Assembly (NCBI RefSeq): GCF_013365535.1
Contig: NZ_CP053590.1
Location: forward strand, 4,764,501-4,828,500
DNA from: Aquimarina sp. TRL1
GTDB taxonomy: Bacteria; Bacteroidota; Bacteroidia; Flavobacteriales; Flavobacteriaceae
Direction: 5' to 3'
DNA: 64,000 nt
In this document: piece by piece, positions 1 through 9,129 of the stretch
Layout: each line of letters starts with the position of its first letter
Numbering within the stretch: position 1 is the first letter of the stretch
Made by a program: the position numbers and the translations under genes
The notes under the pieces: model-generated
The model's input: only the letters and a program-made list of their open reading frames with translations
What the model was told of the DNA's origin: nothing
Databases searched by the model: none

Positions 1-158
1 TTGAGTATTCTTGTATGTCTTCCTTCTTTTAGTGGTGCAATTGGCATTGTATATTCAGCATATTCAGCATAGTCTAATAACATAGTCGTATGTATTCGGT
101 CACAACCTAAAAAAAATACCCAGATTAATCCTATAAAAAATGTAGTGTAAACCTTCAT
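1..158 (-). CDS. Partial lipoprotein, N-terminal part
   Basis: The frame opens at an ATG read on the minus strand and runs off the left edge, so only about 52 residues are visible. It starts MKVYTTFFIGLIWVFFLGC, a hydrophobic signal segment ending in a lipobox-like FLGC, so the product is probably an outer-membrane or periplasmic lipoprotein. The tandem AEYAEY (residues 27-32) is encoded by a short direct repeat. No domain can be recognised in what is visible and no function is proposed. The ORF is shorter than the usual calling limits, but the signal peptide and the run into the edge support a real gene. Confidence 0.6.
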   Translation of the reverse strand, partial: MKVYTTFFIGLIWVFFLGCDRIHTTMLLDYAEYAEYTMPIAPLKEGRHTRIL

Positions 159-382
159 ACGGCCATTGATTGATTTGTGATTCGGGAATAAAACTACGAA
201 AGTGGTCTAAAAGAAATATTTCATCTTATTTCATATATAGATTTTCCCTTTAACTAATACTACAAAGACGTCATAAAAAAATAAATGTGTCACCTCCCTG
301 TGAAACCTATCCTGTAATATATATGTAGAAATATCAGATTCAATATTTACTGGTATTCTTTATATAAAAAAGCATGCTGAAG

Positions 383-1336
383 TTATACTTCTAAAAAATG
401 AGAGGATCGTATGGCACTTTTGTTCTTATAATCCCGGGGGGTGATTCCTTTAATTCTTTTAAATGCTTTATAAAAAGTAGATTTGGATTTAAATCCGGAC
501 TCCAAACCAATCCCCGTAATAGAATAATGTGCATATTCCTTTCTTCTAAGCATTTTACATGTTTCTTCTACTCTATAAGTATTAATACATCGGGTAAAAT
601 TCTCATGAGTAAGCTTATTAATCAGCTGAGATAAGTAATTAGCACTGATTCCCAGCATATTTGCTACCATGGATAAACTCACATCTTGATTTTTATATAT
701 TTTTTTTGTTTCCACAAGCGTTAAAAAAGCCTGGAAATAAGAATTATCATCTGTATAAACGTTTTTTTTACGTGCGAATAGGTGGGTCATTTTTTTTTCT
801 AATAACTGTGCTATCAGTTGAAACATCTGTAGATGGTGTTTGGTAAAAAAACCTATTTCAGAATGTTCTGAATCAATCACTCCTATCACTTGGTTATTAC
901 AAAAAATAGGAACCGTTAATTCTGAACTTCGGGGCTTATCATCAATAATATATCTTTCATCATCTTCTGTATCATCTACAATCTCTGGAACTCCACTCGT
1001 CGCAACATGTCCCACAATTCCCTGACGTAACGGGATTACAATTGGGCTTACTACCTTTCTTTCCTTTTTGTTTTTTTTGCCATAGGCTGCTTTCTGTACC
1101 AATGTATTCGACTTATGATCCAATATATAAATAACACAGTCTTCCAGATTGAGTTGGGAGATACAGTTTTCTGTAATGCTCCACAATACCTCATGTACCG
1201 AATGTTTATCAAATAAGGAAGTGGCAAAATAATTAAGTATGGATAATGCTTGTATATGCTCCTTCCCTATTGTCTTTACTATTTCTTCCTCAAAAAACTG
1301 AAGTAATCCTTGCTTGTTATCTGTGTCAAAATACAT
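383..1336 (-). CDS. GAF-domain AraC-family transcriptional regulator
   Basis: A 317-residue cytoplasmic regulator. Residues about 45-180 look like a GAF sensory domain: IPLRQGIVGHVATSG, then ELTVPIF and QVIGVIDSEH, which is the usual GAF core and strand order. Residues about 204-303 form an AraC-type double helix-turn-helix: SLSMVANMLGISANYLSQLI and the signature GFKSKSTFYKAFKRIKGITP. It sits just downstream of, and co-directional with, the large hybrid sensor gene, which also ends in an AraC domain. The 101 bp between them could carry a separate promoter. The ligand is unknown, since GAF domains bind cyclic nucleotides, haem or small metabolites. The family assignment is firm; the regulon is not visible. 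Confidence 0.88.
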   Translation of the reverse strand: MYFDTDNKQGLLQFFEEEIVKTIGKEHIQALSILNYFATSLFDKHSVHEVLWSITENCISQLNLEDCVIYILDHKSNTLVQKAAYGKKNKKERKVVSPIVIPLRQGIVGHVATSGVPEIVDDTEDDERYIIDDKPRSSELTVPIFCNNQVIGVIDSEHSEIGFFTKHHLQMFQLIAQLLEKKMTHLFARKKNVYTDDNSYFQAFLTLVETKKIYKNQDVSLSMVANMLGISANYLSQLINKLTHENFTRCINTYRVEETCKMLRRKEYAHYSITGIGLESGFKSKSTFYKAFKRIKGITPRDYKNKSAIRSSHFLEV

Positions 1337-1437
1337 ATAGCTTGCATAGTTTTGATTGTACCATACAAACCTATATTACTGCCTTTTTTTTTACTATAGC
1401 TATTGTTCCAATGAGTAGTACTATTGTTTCTGATGGG

Positions 1438-4400
1438 TTATTCTTTCGTTTTTCTATACTCCGATGGGGACCTTCCTTCTATCTTCTTAAATATTTTCGA
1501 AAAATACGCTGGGGTATCAAAACCCACCTCAAATGAGATTTCCGCAATATGCAAAGAAGTAGTCAGTAATAATTCTTTGGCTTTTTCTATGCGAATATGA
1601 TTGATATAATGTGTGGTTGACTTTCCTGTTAGCCCTTTAATTTTTCGATGCAATTGGGTACGGCTGGTATACAATTCTTTAGCCAACTGGTCAATACTTA
1701 GTTTTTGATCTTTTTGCAAGGCATATTCCTGTACCTTTTTAATAAAATCAAGTTCTTGTTTTTTTATGTCTTTCTCTTCAATAGCAGTTTCTTTCAGTTG
1801 TAATAATTTTCCAAAATAACGATTCCTTTCTTCTTGCTTTTTGATCAGGTTAGCAATAATCGCCATTAGTTCCTCCTCGTCAAAAGGCTTTGGCAAATAG
1901 GCATCAATACCATACTGATATGCCTTCACTTTGTCCGATGCTTCTGTTCTGGCGCTGAGAATAACAAAAGGAATATGAGAGGTTCCTACATCGCTTTTTA
2001 ATTGCTTACAGAACTCAAAACCATCCATAACCGGCATCATAATATCACTAATGATAAAATCTATTGCTCTTTTTTGAGCAATTATGAGTCCTTCCTTTCC
2101 ATTATTCGCTGTTAATATGGTATACTTTGCTCCCAATAGTTCTTTCATATACGACCTGATTTCATCACTGTCTTCTACTACCAGAATGCATACTTCTGAC
2201 CGGATAGTATTAGAAGGCTCTTCTTCCTTTGCTTTCATTTGCCGACTGATAAACGGCATTGTATGTACTGCTTCCTTCGCTGAGGGGTATGCATTTCGTA
2301 TCGGCAGATAAATCACAAAAGTAGTTCCTTGTCCCAGCTCACTTTGTACCTCAATTATTCCTTCTAATAAAACCACCAATTCTTTGGTCAATGCCATGCC
2401 GATTCCACTTCCCATGGTTTCTGTAAATTGATTTGCCCGATAATACCGATCAAAAACAAAAGGTAATTGTCCTTTTTTAATACCAATACCTGTGTCTGAT
2501 ACAATTAGTACTAATTGATTTTCTCTTACTTTTACCTCTATTTTAATAGTTCCTTTTTCCGGAGTGAATTTAATGGCATTAGACAATAGATTATTGATAA
2601 TTTTTTGAATTTTATCATCATCAAAATCCATACATACTTCTGGAAATTCTGCATGAAAATTCATTGCAATTCCTTTGGAAGTTGCCAAGGGAGTGTATAG
2701 TTTCACACATTTTTCTATAAATGCGATAATATTCGTATTTATATAATTCAGTGCTACTTTCTTTTCATCTAATGCGGCCAAATCCAACATCTGATTGACT
2801 AAATTTAATATCTGATCACTTGATTTTGTAATCCCCATTACTTTTTCTTCCAGCTCTTCTTTTTTTTCTTGTTTCAATATTGTATTAGCCAATCCTTTTA
2901 TAATAGTTACAGGGGTTCTGAACTCATGAGATATATTAGCAAACATCCTGGATTGCAATTCATTAACCTCCTTTGTTTTTTCTGCTCTAAGGGTAGCTAA
3001 TTTGCTTTTCAGAAAATAGTAAATAATTAGTGTTCCGATGAGGATAAACAAAAGTCCATACCCTACATAAGCTACTATAGTCTGATACCAGGGAGGATGT
3101 ATTCGTATGCTTAGAATACTTACAGGTACCGTCTCTGCTGGGTAAGAATTGTACACTGGTTTTACTTTAAGTTCATGTACTCCATAAGCAATATTAGAAA
3201 AATACGCCGTTTCTACATCAGTTTCTTTCCACTTTCCCCCATCCATGGAATATGCATATCGTATGTTAGGGATATGTTTGTAATCCAGGTTAGAAAAGCG
3301 GACTGAAAAATCATTTTGCAAGTACGATAACTGAATATCTTGATCAAAAGGAGTTTTAAAATCTGCCAAATAATCAGAAGGCTCTCCATGAACCCTGACA
3401 GCAGTAACTATTACAGGAGGAAAGTCAGGAACTTTTACTTCGGTATCAACTGTTATTGTTTGTATCCCGTTATTGGTTCCTGCTAGCAATCGTTCTTCTT
3501 TCTGGTCATAATACATTGATGTAAATAAAAACGCATCTGAAATCAACCCATCTTTTGTAGTATAATGCATCCATTCCTTCGATATCACGTTGTATACATA
3601 TACACCACTATTAATTGTCGTAATCCATAAATTATTCAATGTATCAGCTTCTAAAGCCATTATTTTTTTATCGAACAGCTTTGCGTCTTTTTTTAATCTC
3701 AAAAAAGCGTTATTTTTTTCCTGATAGGCAACTACTCCCATATCAGATCCTATCCAAATCGTTCCCTTCTGATCCTCTGCAACGGAAAACAAAACATTAG
3801 ATGTCAAGGAAGTCGTATCACTTCTGGTACTGGTATACTGCTGAAAAGGGACAGGAGTAGTAAGGTCTGCAGAAGAAGCATTGGCAAGCATATAAAGCCC
3901 ATAAGCCGCAGTTGTTATCCACAAGCGATCCTTATGATCCAGGTACATCTGCAATATTTTTGATTCTCCCTTATCCGAATTTGTATCCAGTTTGATTTCC
4001 TGCAAAAAATTACCTGACGCATCGAACACAAAAATTCCGGAAGCCCAGCTTCCTACCCAAATTCTATGTTGTGCATCTTGTGCGATTCCATAAGCACTAA
4101 ATCTTTTGAAATCACTACGCTGTATTTGTTGTTCTTTTTCTATTTGGTCATCCCTAATAGTAAAAAGTGTTCCCTTTCGGTTCGTTACGAACAACTGTTC
4201 TTCTGATGCGTGCAATGCCAGCATATCACCAGCTAACAATTTCTGCATCTCTTTATTTTTATCGATCTTGTATAATCCTGTTTCTCCTGCTATATAAATT
4301 GCTTCTTTATACTTGATGATACGTCGTGCATGTAATGATATGCTGGGATTTTTAAAAATAGCAACCTTATTTTTTTCTTTGTACAATCCTTTGGATGTCC

Positions 4401-5298
4401 CGACCCATAACAACTGTTGTTGATCTAAAAAAAGACTGGTTATATCTGCCTGATGCAGTGGAAGAGCAGTGTTTATCATCCTAATATTTTCCTGATCAGG
4501 ATCAAAAGTATATATCTTTTTTTCAGACGCCAGGAATACGATATCTCCATTTTTGGTCATGTACCGTATCGCATCTGTAACCGGTATTTTTTTCTCTTCT
4601 TTAGTTTTATCCAGCAATAATATGTGATCTGTAAAAGAGAGAAGTACCTTTTTCTGGAGTACGGAAATCATTCTTATATTCTGCTCAAAAACCTGTTTTG
4701 TTACTATGGTATTTTTACGCACGTCATAGCCGTATAAAACATTATTGGTACTTATCCATAGTACTCCATTACCTGTTCCTATTTTGCTAGTGGTACTTCC
4801 TTCTTCTATCTGATGGGTCTCTCCTGTACTCATCGTATACAGAAATACTCCTTCATCCGTTACCATTGCCAGTGTATCAGAAGCTACCTGAATAATTTTA
4901 TATACAAAAGAAAATATTCCTTTCGGGTGTTTTCTATGGTTTTCAAATCGTCTTTCTTTTGGATAAAAAACAGAAATCCCTCCTCCCTGTGTCCCTATCC
5001 AATATGCAGTATCTTTAATCATGGCTATTTCATGAATCGCATTAGCTGCTATCGAATTCTTATCTTCTATTACATGACGAATCAACTGCAATTTATAACC
5101 ATCATACCGGTTTATCCCATCTTCAGTACCAATCCAAATAAATCCTTTTTCATCCTGAGCGATATCCGTAATCCACTCATTAGATAATGTTTCTATCTGA
5201 TTAAAAAAAAGCATTTCCTGAGCTTTTGCTTTCCACAGCATACCCAAAAAAAGAATCCACAACAGAAATTTTTCAATCATTTTTGATCTATTTGACAC
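1438..5298 (-). CDS. Hybrid two-component system protein (HTCS: sensor kinase, receiver, AraC)
   Basis: A 1286-residue one-protein two-component system of the Bacteroidetes HTCS type. After a signal peptide (hydrophobic up to AKAQ) come many Reg_prop beta-propeller repeats, seen as repeated GFIWIGTEDGINRYDG, LLWVGTSKGLY and RIWVGSW motifs. These are followed by a Y_Y_Y domain and one membrane helix (YVGYGLLFILIGTLIIYYFL). The cytoplasmic part has a HisKA box with the phospho-His in NISHEFRTPVTII (about residue 790), an HATPase with NNLLSNAIKF and SDTGIGI, a receiver with the phospho-Asp in IISDIMMP (about residue 1086), and a C-terminal AraC HTH ending GRSPSEYRK. Such proteins normally sense breakdown products of polysaccharides and control a PUL, but no SusC/SusD pair lies nearby. 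A second ATG at 5280 would give a more standard signal peptide (MIEKFLLWILF) and may be the true start. Confidence 0.92.
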   Translation of the reverse strand: MSNRSKMIEKFLLWILFLGMLWKAKAQEMLFFNQIETLSNEWITDIAQDEKGFIWIGTEDGINRYDGYKLQLIRHVIEDKNSIAANAIHEIAMIKDTAYWIGTQGGGISVFYPKERRFENHRKHPKGIFSFVYKIIQVASDTLAMVTDEGVFLYTMSTGETHQIEEGSTTSKIGTGNGVLWISTNNVLYGYDVRKNTIVTKQVFEQNIRMISVLQKKVLLSFTDHILLLDKTKEEKKIPVTDAIRYMTKNGDIVFLASEKKIYTFDPDQENIRMINTALPLHQADITSLFLDQQQLLWVGTSKGLYKEKNKVAIFKNPSISLHARRIIKYKEAIYIAGETGLYKIDKNKEMQKLLAGDMLALHASEEQLFVTNRKGTLFTIRDDQIEKEQQIQRSDFKRFSAYGIAQDAQHRIWVGSWASGIFVFDASGNFLQEIKLDTNSDKGESKILQMYLDHKDRLWITTAAYGLYMLANASSADLTTPVPFQQYTSTRSDTTSLTSNVLFSVAEDQKGTIWIGSDMGVVAYQEKNNAFLRLKKDAKLFDKKIMALEADTLNNLWITTINSGVYVYNVISKEWMHYTTKDGLISDAFLFTSMYYDQKEERLLAGTNNGIQTITVDTEVKVPDFPPVIVTAVRVHGEPSDYLADFKTPFDQDIQLSYLQNDFSVRFSNLDYKHIPNIRYAYSMDGGKWKETDVETAYFSNIAYGVHELKVKPVYNSYPAETVPVSILSIRIHPPWYQTIVAYVGYGLLFILIGTLIIYYFLKSKLATLRAEKTKEVNELQSRMFANISHEFRTPVTIIKGLANTILKQEKKEELEEKVMGITKSSDQILNLVNQMLDLAALDEKKVALNYINTNIIAFIEKCVKLYTPLATSKGIAMNFHAEFPEVCMDFDDDKIQKIINNLLSNAIKFTPEKGTIKIEVKVRENQLVLIVSDTGIGIKKGQLPFVFDRYYRANQFTETMGSGIGMALTKELVVLLEGIIEVQSELGQGTTFVIYLPIRNAYPSAKEAVHTMPFISRQMKAKEEEPSNTIRSEVCILVVEDSDEIRSYMKELLGAKYTILTANNGKEGLIIAQKRAIDFIISDIMMPVMDGFEFCKQLKSDVGTSHIPFVILSARTEASDKVKAYQYGIDAYLPKPFDEEELMAIIANLIKKQEERNRYFGKLLQLKETAIEEKDIKKQELDFIKKVQEYALQKDQKLSIDQLAKELYTSRTQLHRKIKGLTGKSTTHYINHIRIEKAKELLLTTSLHIAEISFEVGFDTPAYFSKIFKKIEGRSPSEYRKTKE

Positions 5299-5667
5299 TC
5301 TAATCTACTAAATTTCTTTTCTCTATGTATCGTTCTAGTATATTTATCCAATATCCTTTCTTATAGATTACATCATACATGGGCATAGCACTGATTCTTC
5401 CCTTTATTTCATTATTTTTTCACAAATAGTAAACACACATTAAAACGCTCTTATTTTTTTAGCCCCAGGGAAATCCCCCTTACTAAAACAAGGAATATCC
5501 CCTTTATAAGATGATTATTACTTCTTATGCACAATGTTCACCCTTTTGGATCGTTTTCTTATTAAAACAATATATTTAAACAAACGTTTATTCGATCACT
5601 GAGATATGAATACTCCGAGATCTGTATCGAGAACACTTATAAAAAAACAGAAAACATCTTATCATTT
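5299..5667. other. Intergenic region between divergent genes
   Basis: About 370 AT-rich bases separate the divergently transcribed HTCS gene and the small secreted-protein gene, so both promoters must lie here. I see no strong palindrome, hairpin or RNA gene. Confidence 0.5.
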
Positions 5668-6231
5668 ATGAAACGTATTCTCTTTTTTATACTCAGCTAC
5701 TTCACTTTCCTATTGATTCATGGACAGCAATCAGATACACTAACAGTTGGATATACATATTGGTGGAGTGAATCAGGTCCCTTTATTGGTTTGTGTGGAG
5801 AGCCCTATGCTTTAGTATTCAAAGGGCATATAAAAAGCATCAAAGAAACTCCTATTCATACTGATATATATACCTCTCAGAAAGGTAGTATCTCAATAGA
5901 AGAGGTTCTTTACAGTACAACATTAGCAAAACAGAAGTACCAGGGTGAAAAAGTATTTGTATCAGATTGCTTTTATGGCAGTCATCTGAATGAAGCTGAT
6001 GCCGTGCTTGTTTTTTGTTATGCCTATGAGGATGCCTATTGTATTCCCGGTGCAGGGTCTATATTACCTATTAATAGGAATGATGATGCAATTATCACCT
6101 CTGTAAAAGAATATATCACATCTGGTCAGAATCCCTCCATACTCAAAAATGATAAGCTTATCTGGGAGCCATACGGCTTATCTCCTAAAATAACACAAAT
6201 GATTCATTGTTTTGAACTAACCCCTAAATAG
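5668..6231 (+). CDS. Secreted protein of unknown function
   Basis: A 187-residue protein with a clear signal peptide (MKRILFFILSYFTFLLIHGQ). The mature part has a Cys-rich pattern: GLCGEPYALVFKG, then VSDCFYG, VFCYAYEDAYCIPG and MIHCFEL. The CGEPYALVFKGHI segment, with later cysteines and a beta-rich composition, recalls netrin/TIMP-like (NTR) modules, in which an N-terminal Cys starts the first strand, but that is only a resemblance by eye. The gene converges with the hydrolase gene, with 13 bp between the two stop codons. A periplasmic or surface location is likely. I do not recognise the family with confidence. Confidence 0.6.
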   Translation: MKRILFFILSYFTFLLIHGQQSDTLTVGYTYWWSESGPFIGLCGEPYALVFKGHIKSIKETPIHTDIYTSQKGSISIEEVLYSTTLAKQKYQGEKVFVSDCFYGSHLNEADAVLVFCYAYEDAYCIPGAGSILPINRNDDAIITSVKEYITSGQNPSILKNDKLIWEPYGLSPKITQMIHCFELTPK

Positions 6232-6244
6232 AAAATACCACCCA

Positions 6245-7138
6245 CTACTCAAAACAAGAAGACAAAAACAATGTTAGCGGTTTTGTAATGACTTCCTCTC
6301 CAGCCGCTCCTATTGCTGTATTAATTCTTTCATGATCATATATACTTCCATCTACCTGATCAACTGTTATTCCATTGGATTGCAATCTATTTATAAATTT
6401 ATCCGCGATCTCTAACCTGCTGGAATTTCCTCTTTTCGCGATAAAGAATCTGGGATGTCTATTTTCTTTTTTTATCATATGCAATGGAGAAGCTTCTTTA
6501 TACAGTTGTTCATCCCCTCCAAACGCATTTAGATACATTTTCTTTAATACACCGTTTTTTACCTGTTCTCCCACATCATACCCTTCTGTATCAATAACTG
6601 CGACTCCTTTAATCATCGCTGGATTTCCTCCTGATTCTGTAATAAAATGTTGATTTATTGCCGTTAGTGCTACGAGATGAGCCCCAGCGCTATGTCCTAT
6701 CAACACTATATTATTTTTATCTCCTCCATAAACTCCAATTTTATGATATGTCCATACGATAGCATCTGCCAAGTCTCTATTGTGCGTAGGGTATTTAATT
6801 CGATCAGGGTTAGTAATATTAAAAGGAAAAGGACTTAATCGATAGTTAATACTCACAAAAACATACCCCAGTGATCGAAACAGTGCTATTTTGTTTTTTA
6901 ATTGATTTCTTTTATCCCCTAAACTCCATCCTCCACCATGCACATATATTACTACCGGTTTCTTCTCTGATACTGCTGTGGTATAATATATATCTAAACT
7001 CAATAGATTAGGGTCCTCCTCTGGGAGCTGCTTATACTGAATGGTTATTTCCTTGTTTTCTATAAAGGATTCGTTTTGACTTTCTCCTGAATCGCAACTG
7101 ATAAAAAAGTAGAAAATGATATGGAAGATATATCTCAT
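6245..7138 (-). CDS. Alpha/beta-hydrolase lipoprotein, HSL/BD-FAE-like
   Basis: A 297-residue alpha/beta hydrolase. The N-terminus (FYFFISC, Cys15) is a lipoprotein signal, so the enzyme is probably membrane-anchored in the periplasm or at the surface. The oxyanion-hole motif HGGGW is at residues 67-71 and the nucleophile elbow GHSAG at 148-152 (Ser150). The late histidine is probably the one in SIYDHERI. Together these features mark the hormone-sensitive-lipase/BD-FAE esterase group, whose members hydrolyse carboxyl esters such as acetylated or feruloylated sugars. Its substrate cannot be told from sequence. It is convergent with the small secreted protein and has no obvious operon partner. 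Confidence 0.85.
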   Translation of the reverse strand: MRYIFHIIFYFFISCDSGESQNESFIENKEITIQYKQLPEEDPNLLSLDIYYTTAVSEKKPVVIYVHGGGWSLGDKRNQLKNKIALFRSLGYVFVSINYRLSPFPFNITNPDRIKYPTHNRDLADAIVWTYHKIGVYGGDKNNIVLIGHSAGAHLVALTAINQHFITESGGNPAMIKGVAVIDTEGYDVGEQVKNGVLKKMYLNAFGGDEQLYKEASPLHMIKKENRHPRFFIAKRGNSSRLEIADKFINRLQSNGITVDQVDGSIYDHERINTAIGAAGEEVITKPLTLFLSSCFE

Positions 7139-7494
7139 ATGATACTGTTTTTACCTAATTAGACTGCTTACATTTCGAATCGTTTAATCAAAATATGATG
7201 TTATAGCTACTAAAGACATTCAGGAAAAGGAGATATTAATTTTTGTCAATCATTTTTTGATAATTCCTTAATATACATCTTACATCGTTAAACAGATTCG
7301 TAACTATCTTGTGCTTGTTTTATGGACAGGGAATTGATTTTAATTAAGTAAAGCCAACTCATCTCTCATTCTCTTTAATAAGTTAGTAAGCCTTTAAACG
7401 TTTTTGTTTAGAGGCTTTTTAATTATCAATCTTTGTAATGTTTATGATTATACCGATAATGCATTATCAATCTATGGTTATTTTGACAATACAT
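7139..7494. other. Intergenic region containing a plus-strand hairpin
   Basis: 356 bases between two minus-strand genes. The only strong element is the hairpin at 7388-7420, described separately. The rest is AT-rich and featureless to me. Confidence 0.5.
7388..7420 (+). terminator. Orphan rho-independent terminator, plus strand
   Basis: The stem AAGCCTTTAAAC (7388-7399) pairs with GTTTAGAGGCTT (7406-7417) through one U-G wobble and is followed by TTT and AATT. The T-tract lies on the plus strand, yet both neighbouring genes are on the minus strand and no plus-strand CDS precedes it within 1.1 kb. It may end an unannotated plus-strand transcript starting in 7140-7380. Confidence 0.6.
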
Positions 7495-8220
7495 TCAAAA
7501 TGCCTCACATTTATGTTGTTCCCACCGCTCTGTCAAAAATTTAAACAGTTTCTTATGCTGTTGTATTTTTTTATCTGCTTTAAACGTTCCTCCAAACTCT
7601 TGTGTTTCCTGTTTCTTTTTCGTCAAACAAATAGCTGTTTCTCCTCTGAGAGCATATTTATTCGTCCCTTCATATACAATAATTTTCATCACTCCTGGAT
7701 CAATCCCCCCTCGAACAATTAATCGATATGGGATACTTACTTCTACTGTTCCATCTTGATCAACATCTGTAATCGTTGTTGCTTTTTTTATAAATCCTAC
7801 ATACATATCTACTCCATAGTTTTTGGCATAATCATACACTCTCCATTGTCTTTTATAGGTATCATCTCCTTTTGTCTTCGTAAACATATAGACATATAAT
7901 GCTGCCTTATCCTGAAAAGTATATCTGGTTTTGGATATATCTTCATAAGCTTTGTAAGCGAACGTTCCCGTTTTTGAAAAAAGAAGAATATGCGCTCCTT
8001 CTTTATCTTCCCATGCTACTGCTTCCAACAAAGTTCCTCTAAATTCAATATGCAAAGGGATTTCATCATACCCTATCTTTTTTAATTTTAGAGAAGACTC
8101 TGAATGCACTTCATCCAGAATCGGTATGTGCAAATAGGGTTGTAGCATATCTTCCTGTATGACTGTTTGAGAAAAAACAGAGGTACAAAGTAAACAGATA
8201 AGAAAATAGATATGTTTCAT
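7495..8220 (-). CDS. Secreted protein, possibly M949_RS01915 family
   Basis: A 241-residue exported protein: the signal peptide is MKHIYFLICLLCTSVFSQ, then a beta-rich region with aromatic strands (YVYMFTK, RQWRVYDYAKNYGVDMYVGF) and a Ca-binding-like ITDVDQDGTVEVSIPYR segment, of the kind found in FG-GAP-like repeats. The overall layout resembles a flavobacterial family named after a Riemerella surface-polysaccharide gene (M949_RS01915). I give that name only as a memory-based suggestion. A polybasic stretch (KADKKIQQHKK) precedes the C-terminus. It is monocistronic by position. Function unknown. Confidence 0.6.
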   Translation of the reverse strand: MKHIYFLICLLCTSVFSQTVIQEDMLQPYLHIPILDEVHSESSLKLKKIGYDEIPLHIEFRGTLLEAVAWEDKEGAHILLFSKTGTFAYKAYEDISKTRYTFQDKAALYVYMFTKTKGDDTYKRQWRVYDYAKNYGVDMYVGFIKKATTITDVDQDGTVEVSIPYRLIVRGGIDPGVMKIIVYEGTNKYALRGETAICLTKKKQETQEFGGTFKADKKIQQHKKLFKFLTERWEQHKCEAF

Positions 8221-8560
8221 TTTTAACGGATTAGGTATTAGTTTATCTGGTGTAAAAGTATCTGAGAATAAAGTGTCTTCCTAATCTGATTTTGATAAAA
8301 TTTGTTAATATTTTGTACAAAAAATGTATCCTCTTCTTGAAACAGCAATTAACATATATCATATAGCATACTGTCTATAAGATACTTACTTCATTTATTA
8401 TACTCAGCTACTACAGTTTTTTTTATAGTTCACCTCACTATCTCCACAGCTGTAGATAAAAAATAAGAGGAACTTTGCCCTCTTGATATGGAATGCGGTC
8501 TACCAAATAGTATATTGTGTAAAAAACTGTCATTTTTTAGCAATTAAAAATATACAGGTA

Positions 8561-8594
8561 TAAAAAAATAAAGAGCTGTATAAAACAGCTCTTT
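8561..8594 (-). terminator. Rho-independent terminator, minus strand
   Basis: AAAGAGCTGT (8570-8579) pairs perfectly with ACAGCTCTTT (8585-8594) over a 5-base loop. On the minus strand the hairpin is followed by ATTTTTTTA. It would end a leftward transcript, either the Crp/Fnr gene with a long 3' UTR or a separate small RNA from 8600-9100. Confidence 0.6.
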
Positions 8595-8838
8595 ACAACT
8601 CCTATGTAAGTGTCTTTGGTAGTTTTTTTTACAATTTTACTATTTCGCAATAAACCTAATCAATCAAATAAAATCGTCTACCTTAACAGGGACAAAAGTA
8701 AATTGTTTTATCCTTATAGAATAAGGGTTTAACGATCATTAGTATTCTTTAACTATTCTTTTAGGTATTGCATTTGTTTATAGGATAACTTCTAACTTTT
8801 TGTTATGATTTTTGTAGATCATAAATAGCCTACAATAA

Positions 8839-8974
8839 AAAAGCAGAACGAAAAATGTATCCTAAAAGTCAATCTTACCCCATTTTTGATTCTTTAAAAA
8901 AACGAATGTTCCCGCAATCATTAGTTTTTCATAAAATTTTCTGGTTGTATTGCTTTTTTCTTCGTTCTGCTTTT
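8839..8974. repeat. Perfect 14-bp inverted repeat enclosing 108 bp
   Basis: AAAAGCAGAACGAA at 8839-8852 is exactly reverse-complemented at 8961-8974. The arms could pair as a long-range stem in RNA, or be the ends of a very small mobile remnant. No target-site duplication is evident to me. Confidence 0.55.
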
Positions 8975-9129
8975 AATGACCTTGTTAAATGATCAATCCC
9001 TCAATATTTCATTAACTTATTCTAAAGATATATACAATCGATGAAATATACAGTAACATTAGTTACACTTCTTATATTTTCAGTTGAAATGTACTTTTAT
9101 CCATTAATGAATGAGTTTTTAATACTACT

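Larger units (their letters stand above)
8221..9129. other. 900-bp non-coding region with two inverted repeats
   Basis: There is no convincing CDS here. The region holds a terminator-like hairpin at 8570-8594 and a perfect 14-bp inverted repeat (8839-8852 and 8961-8974), both listed separately. A 45-codon frame (8855-8992) lies across the second repeat and is treated as doubtful. Confidence 0.5.

Noticed and set aside
8855..8992. 45-codon frame inside the 14-bp inverted repeat
   Set aside because: No family or signal pattern. Kept only as part of the repeat finding, not as a gene.
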